DNA of 64,000 nucleotides, taken from positions 27,191,980-27,255,979 of the forward strand of contig CM043788.1 in the NCBI GenBank assembly GCA_023974075.1. Reading direction: 5' to 3'. This DNA is from Chaenocephalus aceratus. Taxonomy: Eukaryota; Chordata; Actinopteri; Perciformes; Channichthyidae. How positions within the stretch are numbered: the stretch's first letter is position 1; the number at the start of each line of letters is the position of its first letter. The notes below the pieces were generated by a model, which saw only the letters and a list, made by a program, of their open reading frames with translations, made no database searches and was not told the DNA's origin. A program made the position numbers and the translations under genes. Shown here piece by piece: positions 58,912 to 64,000 of this stretch.

Positions 58912-59715
58912 ATGAGTGACATAAAGCTGGGCTCTTTAAACATTAACGGTGCTCGAGGGGATGCTAAGAGAGCATCTTTATTTACTTTATTAGGAAACAA
59001 GAATTTAAATGTGACGTTTCTCCAGGAAACTCACAGCACTGCTGAGAACGAGAGTGACTGGAGGAGGGAATGGGGGGGAGAGGGCTTCTTCAGCCATAAG
59101 CGCAGCAATAGTGGAGGGGTTGCCATTCTCTTTGCGAGGGGCTTTACACCCTTCTCCTGTGCGGTCGATGAGGTCATCCCAGGACACTTGCTCAAAATAA
59201 ATGCTGAATTTGAAAAAGTTAAAATATGTTTTATAAATATTTATGCTCCCAGTGTGGGCGCAGAGAGGCTTTTGTTTTTTGAGAAACTGAAACACACTCT
59301 TAGCACCTGTGATAGTGAGGAGTATCTGTTCCTGGGGGGTGACTTCAACTGCACAGAGAACCCTGTGCTGGATAGGAACCACCAGGAACCGCATGCTGCC
59401 TCGAAGAGTGCCTTAATAAGGCTAACAGAAAGCTTTGAGCTGTGTGATGTTTGGAGGCACTTCCACCCGGGCCAGCGGCAGTACACGTGGGTGCACTCTA
59501 GGGATAACCTGTTGTCTCTAGCTAGGCTGGATCGTGTCTATGTTTTTAACCATCACATTAATGTAAGCAGAAGCTGCTCCATCAGTCCAGTTGGAATCTC
59601 TGACCATTCCCTCGTACAAGTATCAGTTTTTATTAATCATGTTAAGTGTAATAGTGCGTATTGGCACTTTAATGCTTCTCTGTTGGCTGACAACCATTTT
59701 AAAAATGTTTTTTAA
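58912..59715 (+). CDS. LINE apurinic/apyrimidinic-type endonuclease domain
   Basis: The start MSDIKLGSLNINGARGDAKR is chosen because the catalytic Asn (LNINGARG) lies near it. NVTFLQETHS supplies the metal-binding Glu, FLGGDFNCTENPVLDRN the Asp/Asn pair, and GISDHSLVQV the SDH motif. All catalytic signatures of an APE-type target-nicking endonuclease are intact. The frame stops soon after the domain (LLADNHFKNVF), where ORF2 should continue. Confidence 0.85.
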   Translation: MSDIKLGSLNINGARGDAKRASLFTLLGNKNLNVTFLQETHSTAENESDWRREWGGEGFFSHKRSNSGGVAILFARGFTPFSCAVDEVIPGHLLKINAEFEKVKICFINIYAPSVGAERLLFFEKLKHTLSTCDSEEYLFLGGDFNCTENPVLDRNHQEPHAASKSALIRLTESFELCDVWRHFHPGQRQYTWVHSRDNLLSLARLDRVYVFNHHINVSRSCSISPVGISDHSLVQVSVFINHVKCNSAYWHFNASLLADNHFKNVF

Positions 59716-59806
59716 TTATTTTGGGAAAACTACCGTTTATCTAAGAGAGAGTACAATTCTCTTCAGCAGTGGTGGGATGTAGGTAAAGTGAAGATCAAGC
59801 AGCTTT

Positions 59807-60395
59807 GCCTGCAGTACACTTTCAATGTCACAAAGGACATGGCTAGATCTCTGAGAGCTCTGGAGAGAGAAGTGGTGGAGCTGCAGGGATTGGCAGACTC
59901 CACAGGAGAGCGAGAACATGTTGAAGTTTTCAAAAGTAAAAACTCAGCTCTGTCTGACCTGCTGGGGTTTTCTGCTCAGGGTGCTCTGGTCAGATCCCGG
60001 TTTCAGAACATCGTGAAAATGGATGCTCCCTCTCACTTGTTCTTTGGTCTCGAGCGTAAGAATGGTCAGAGGAGGCTGATGCACTCCCTGCGATCCAATG
60101 CCTGCAGTACACTTTCAATGTCACAAAGGACATGGCTAGATCTCTGAGAGCTCTGGAGAGAGAAGTGGTGGAGCTGCAGGGATTGGCAGACTCCACAGGA
60201 GAGCGAGAATATGTTGAAGTTTTCAAAAGTAAAAACTCAGCTCTGTCTGACCTGCTGGGGTTTTCTGCTCAGGGTGCTCTGGTCAGATCCCGGTTTCAGA
60301 ACATCGTGAAAATGGATGCTCCCTCTCACTTGTTCTTTGGTCTCGAGCGTAAGAATGGTCAGAGGAGGCTGATGCACTCCCTGCGATCCAATGCT
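59807..60395 (+). repeat. 293-bp tandem duplication in LINE ORF2
   Basis: The block starting GCCTGCAGTACACTTTCAAT at 59,807 restarts at 60,100. I noticed one base difference between copies (GAACATG against GAATATG). A period of 293 is not a multiple of three, so it shifts the frame. Confidence 0.95.
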
Positions 60396-61925
60396 GGGCA
60401 GCTGCTTCAGGAGTCCGCCGACATTCGTCAGTGTGCTGTGGAGTTCTACAAAGAGCTCTACAGAACAGAGTTCCAGGCCGAGCCAGAGGTGGCGCAGTCG
60501 TTCTATGAGGGCCTTCCTAACGTCCCTGAGGAGGACCATGCTGAGCTGGAGGCGGAGCTCTCTGCCCAGGAGCTGCAGGAAGCCCTGCAGAGCATGCAGA
60601 GTGGGAAGGCTCCTGGCATAGACGGCCTGCCTGCAGACTTCTATAAGGCTCTCTGGCCAGTTATAGGTGACGACCTGCTGAGTGTGCTCAGAGACAGTCT
60701 AAGTAACGGGAGGTTGCCTCTGAGTTGCAGGAGAGCTGTGCTCACTCTCCTCCCTAAGAAAGGAGACCTGCAGGCGATTAAGAACTGGCGTCCTGTGTCT
60801 CTACTCTGTACCGACTACAAGCTGCTTTCCAAAGTGTTAGCGACGAGGCTGAGGAAAGTGATGGAGCATGTCATTCACGTAGACCAGACATACTGTGTAC
60901 ACAGCAGGTTGATAACTGACAACGTGACTCTAATTCGAGATGTTTTGGACCTCTCCGGTTCATTGGGCTGTGAGCTTGGTCTGATTTCTCTAGACCAAGA
61001 AAAGGCTTTTGACCGAGTCGAATACCAGTACTTGTGGCAGACGCTGGAAGCTTTTGGGTTCAGCTCTGGTCTCATAGCCAAGATCCAGGTCTTGTACAGG
61101 GACATTGAGAGTGTACTGAAGATAAACGGTAGTTTGTGTGCTCCTTTTGAAGCTCAGAGAGGAGTCCGACAGGGCTGCTCTTTGTCCGGGATGCTCTACT
61201 CCCTGGCCATAGAGCCTTTTTTACACCGGTTAAGGTCAAAGTTACAGGGTTTTTCTTTTCCTGGGTGTAGGGATGTTTTTAAATTGTCTGCTTATGCGGA
61301 TGACATAATGATCTTTGTTAAAAAACAAGATGACATCAATGTTTTAACTGGAATTGTGAGCAATTTTTGCAAAATCTCATCTGCTCGAGTCAACTGGGGG
61401 AAAAGTGAGGCTTTAGCAGTAGGAGAGGGCAGCATTGACAGCTTGTTGTTACCTGGGGGCCTTGGTTGGGAAAGGGCAGGATTAAAGTACCTGGGTATTT
61501 ATCTTGGTGATGACACGTTTTGTTTAAAAAACTGGGACGGGATTATAGAGAAAGTGGAAGGCCGGTTAAAGAAGTGGAAGTGGATCCTTCCCAAACTTTC
61601 TTTTAAAGGGCGTATCCTTATTTTAAATAACCTTGTTTCCTCCATGCTGGCTCACCGGCTGGCATGCACCGACCCGCCCGTAAACCTGCTGTCCAGGGTG
61701 CAGGCTCTCATGGTGGACTTCTTCTGGGACCGCATGCACTGGGTCCCTCAGAGCGTCCTGTTCCTGCCAAAGGAGGAAGGGGGACATGGCCTGGTTCACC
61801 TGGCAAGCAGAAGGGCGGCTTTCAGGCTCCGGTTCGTCCAAAGGTTCCTGACTGGACCTGCTGACCTGGTCTGGAGACCCGTACAAATAAACAGAATCAC
61901 AGGAAGCCTGGTTAGTGTTGCCTGA
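60132..61925 (+). CDS. Tx1-like LINE reverse transcriptase
   Basis: A 597-codon frame. After a helical pre-RT region it has SGKAPGIDGLPADFYKALWP, RRAVLTLLPKKGDLQAIKNW, LGLISLDQEKAFDRVEYQYL (motif A), GVRQGCSLSGMLYSLAIEPF (motif B) and AYADDIMIF with the catalytic YADD at residues 388-391. The thumb has GLKYLGIYLGDDTFCLKNWD and LLSRVQALMVDFFWDRMHWV. The C-terminal cysteine region is missing. The first ATG lies in the duplicated segment and is not the native start. Confidence 0.88.
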   Translation: MARSLRALEREVVELQGLADSTGEREYVEVFKSKNSALSDLLGFSAQGALVRSRFQNIVKMDAPSHLFFGLERKNGQRRLMHSLRSNAGQLLQESADIRQCAVEFYKELYRTEFQAEPEVAQSFYEGLPNVPEEDHAELEAELSAQELQEALQSMQSGKAPGIDGLPADFYKALWPVIGDDLLSVLRDSLSNGRLPLSCRRAVLTLLPKKGDLQAIKNWRPVSLLCTDYKLLSKVLATRLRKVMEHVIHVDQTYCVHSRLITDNVTLIRDVLDLSGSLGCELGLISLDQEKAFDRVEYQYLWQTLEAFGFSSGLIAKIQVLYRDIESVLKINGSLCAPFEAQRGVRQGCSLSGMLYSLAIEPFLHRLRSKLQGFSFPGCRDVFKLSAYADDIMIFVKKQDDINVLTGIVSNFCKISSARVNWGKSEALAVGEGSIDSLLLPGGLGWERAGLKYLGIYLGDDTFCLKNWDGIIEKVEGRLKKWKWILPKLSFKGRILILNNLVSSMLAHRLACTDPPVNLLSRVQALMVDFFWDRMHWVPQSVLFLPKEEGGHGLVHLASRRAAFRLRFVQRFLTGPADLVWRPVQINRITGSLVSVA

Positions 61926-62221
61926 CTTTATAAAGTGTGTTTATAGGCACTACTGCTTGTAGGCAGGCATAACAGTCGACCCATGTTCAGGGGAGGTGGG
62001 TTTAGTTTCCTGCACGCCTCGACGTAAGAGAGACGTAAGCGACGTCGCCTCTTAGCTCCAAAGCTCTTGCCTCTGGACCGACAATTTTTTGGAGCTGGAA
62101 ATGAAGCGGATTCCGGAGCTAAGAGCCGGCGCCGCTGCGGTGTGAACAGGAAAACCCGGCGCTTTTCAGGCTCTAGCTCCGAGCCGGAGCTGAAAAGGCG
62201 CTGGTGTGAAAGGGGCATCAG
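61926..62221. mobile_element. GC-rich MITE at the end of the minus-strand LINE
   Basis: The minus strand begins TGCCCCTTTCACACCAGCGC and contains TTTTCAGCTCCGGCTCGGAG. It extends the LINE frame artificially with an Arg/Pro-rich tail. The exact far end could not be set. Confidence 0.45.
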
Positions 62222-63304
62222 TCTTGAGAGGTCATCAACCTCCTTGAAACCTGGGATTACAGAGTTCAACTTGTTCCAGTAAACGCTCCTTACTTCGTTG
62301 AATGTTTGGCACTTCAGGAGGAAGTGCATCTCTGTCTCAGTCTCACCTGTCGTACAGTGACCACATATTCTGTTCTCTTTTGGTTGCCAGGATCTTTTGA
62401 GTCTTCCTGTTTCGATTGCCAGTTTGTGGTCACTGAGCCTGTACTTGGTTAGGATCTGTCTCTGCTTTCTGTCTCTGACAGTAGAGAGATATTCTGCCAG
62501 CTCGTACTCTCTGTTTAGAGCCAGGTAACATTCTAATCTACTTTGGCTTCTAGTCTCTTCTTCCCAATGTTGTAAATAGTTGTCTTTACATTGTGTTATA
62601 ATGCGTTTGACTGTGATTGGTGTTTGGAGAGCAGTGTTGCTGAGAGACTGGTCAGAGTCGCTCTGAGAGGGGGCAGCTAGCCTCAGCACCAGCTGACATA
62701 GGGGACTCTTCTCTGGGGTTAGCTCTTGGCTTTGGAGGCCTTTGGAGTGGAGGGTGTCTCGGGGGCTGGATCTAAGGTGGTTAAAGAATGTTAGTGCTCT
62801 CTTCTGAGTGTTAATGATCAGTGGGTATCTGCCTAATTCTGCTCTACATGCATTTGTTGGTGTTTTTCTCTGAACACGTAAAATGTATCTGCAGAATTCT
62901 GCATGTAAAGACTCTGCTGGATGTTTGTCCCAGCGGGTATAGCTCTGGTGACTGAGCGGACCCCATACTTCACTACCGTACAGCGCAATGGGCTGGATCA
63001 CACTATCAAAGATTTTGAGCCAGATTTTAACTGGAATTTGGACATTATAAAATGTTCTCTTAATTGCATTGAGAGCTCTTCTGGCTTTTTCTTTGAGTGC
63101 ATTCTCTGCCATGTTGAAACTTCCCGATGCTGTTATGGTTAAACCGAGGTAGGTATAACTCATGCTATGTTCGATGATATGATTATTTATGGTAAACTGG
63201 TATTTGTTCTCCTGACATCTGGGGCGTTTTTTTTCAGTTTGTTTGTCTCCAATTTTAACAGCACACTTATTCTCTAAATACATTGATTTAACCAGATCGT
63301 ACAT
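62222..63304 (-). pseudogene. LINE polyprotein C-terminal part, minus strand
   Basis: The minus-strand frame includes SYTYLGLTITASGSFNMAEN, LKEKARRALNAIKRTFYNVQ, IALYGSEVWGPLSHQSYTRW, FCRYILRVQRKTPTNACRAE and the cysteine knuckle ICGHCTTGETETEMHFLLKC. This is the post-RT region of a fish LINE; the RT core is missing. The true stop is replaced by MITE sequence. Confidence 0.8.
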
Positions 63305-63307
63305 TTT

Positions 63308-63310
<3 letters not shown>

Positions 63311-63360
<50 letters not shown>
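63311..63360 (+). repeat. (CT)n microsatellite
   Basis: About 25 CT units immediately upstream of the LINE fragment on its minus-strand 5' side. Confidence 0.97.
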
Positions 63361-63364
<4 letters not shown>

Positions 63365-63617
63365 AATTGCCCCTGCTCAGCCCTCTTACGTCGGTGTGTA
63401 GTAAGAGGTCAGTGTGAACACAGTCGGTATCCTCCAGATATGCACGAAACAGCCGTCTTTGAAGAGGTCTTGCCCGAATAGAACAGGCCACTTTAAGTGA
63501 CACATCCATTACCTCTTTCATGTTCAGCATTTTAGCACAAAGTGCGTGCTGGTGTATAATGCAGTGATAATTCAGAAAGTCAGGGAATATGTCATCCTCT
63601 CTGCATTTTGCGATGAA

Positions 63618-63700
<83 letters not shown>

Positions 63701-64000
63701 TGTTTTTTCTGATCCGGATGGTTACTAATTCCTTTTCTTTATGTCGGTAATTTTTGACCGGGAACACCATGGGTGTTACAAAGTTGACTAAATCATCCAA
63801 AATGCAATGAAAGTGGTGATCAGCAATTTTATATGATCAAATGTCTACTGTGAAGGATATCTTAAAGCCTTAATGCAATCAAATGTAAAACAAAAAAGTT
63901 ATGATTGATGAAAGTAGTAAATCGGTCAGATTTGACCCAACGTCAACAGGAGGGTTAATATTATAATGCAAGACAAAAGAATAATGTACGCTTATTATAG
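63361..64000. other. no gene seen; possible TTAA-element end
   Basis: AGATTTGACCCAACGTCAAC then AGGAGGGTTAA at about 63,925-63,957 resembles the right terminus of a fish TTAA-target MITE. Its left end was not found in the window. Confidence 0.4.
63618..63702 (+). repeat. (TGCG)n tetranucleotide microsatellite
   Basis: About 21 uninterrupted GTGC/TGCG units. Confidence 0.97.

Larger units (their letters stand above)
58870..61925 (+). mobile_element. Tx1-type L1 LINE, ORF2 broken and 3'-truncated
   Basis: An apurinic-endonuclease domain (58,912-59,715) and a large RT frame (60,132-61,925) belong to the same ORF2. It is broken after the endonuclease by frame loss and by a 293-bp tandem duplication, and is truncated after GSLVSVA. 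The style of motifs (GVRQGCSLSGMLY, KYLGIYLGDD) fits the Tx1 branch of L1 elements known in frogs and fish. Confidence 0.85.

Noticed and set aside
63360..63800. Frames with Ala-Arg-Thr-His or Cys-Val-Arg-Ala repeats.
   Set aside because: Translation of the (TGCG)n microsatellite in both directions.

Overview
This window is nuclear DNA from a teleost fish. It has a vertebrate split gene with GT-AG introns, many (CA)n and (CT)n microsatellites, and dense fish-type transposable elements: a DIRS retrotransposon with an internal complementary region, L2/CR1/Rex/Tx1-like LINEs, hAT, P-like and TTAA-site DNA transposons, and an endogenous retrovirus. There is no sign of bacterial, plasmid or phage sequence.

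Positions 1-22,800 (minus strand) hold one host gene, a Janus kinase best matched to JAK3. Nineteen coding exons are visible, from the start codon at 22,792 to the kinase APE/SDVW region at the left edge, where the gene runs off the window. All visible exon phases join in frame. Two lesions stand out: an in-frame TGA in exon 4 (a second, in-frame acceptor downstream would skip it), and no recognisable exons for the end of the FERM F3 lobe and the first half of the SH2 domain. The introns carry a 6.8 kb P-like fold-back transposon (677-7,464) with an L2 LINE inside it, an 8.3 kb DIRS element (7,979-16,237) with a LINE inside it, and a short TTAA MITE.

Positions 23,700-29,400 and 48,200-49,860 hold two copies of the same dispersed repeat. 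Each is interrupted by a different LINE, and the LINE in the first copy is itself interrupted by a hAT element. Between them lie a 7.5 kb LTR element with no recognisable proteins (30,003-37,549), a nest of palindromic elements (about 39,990-42,910), and a hAT transposon with an almost full-length transposase (43,652-46,789) nested in an older terminal-repeat element.

Positions 50,000-64,000 hold an orphan SWIM zinc-finger exon, a LINE ORF1-like reading frame cut by an oppositely oriented LINE fragment, a long (CT)n tract, a broken endogenous retrovirus on the minus strand (5' LTR at 58,162-58,547, gag interrupted by a MITE, scraps of integrase), a Tx1-type L1 LINE with an internal tandem duplication, and the 3' part of another LINE on the minus strand with a MITE at its end.

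The only host gene seen with confidence is jak3. Everything else is mobile DNA at various stages of decay, with at least six cases of one element inserted into another that can be ordered in time by target-site duplications. All family assignments come from reading motifs by eye; no database search was possible.
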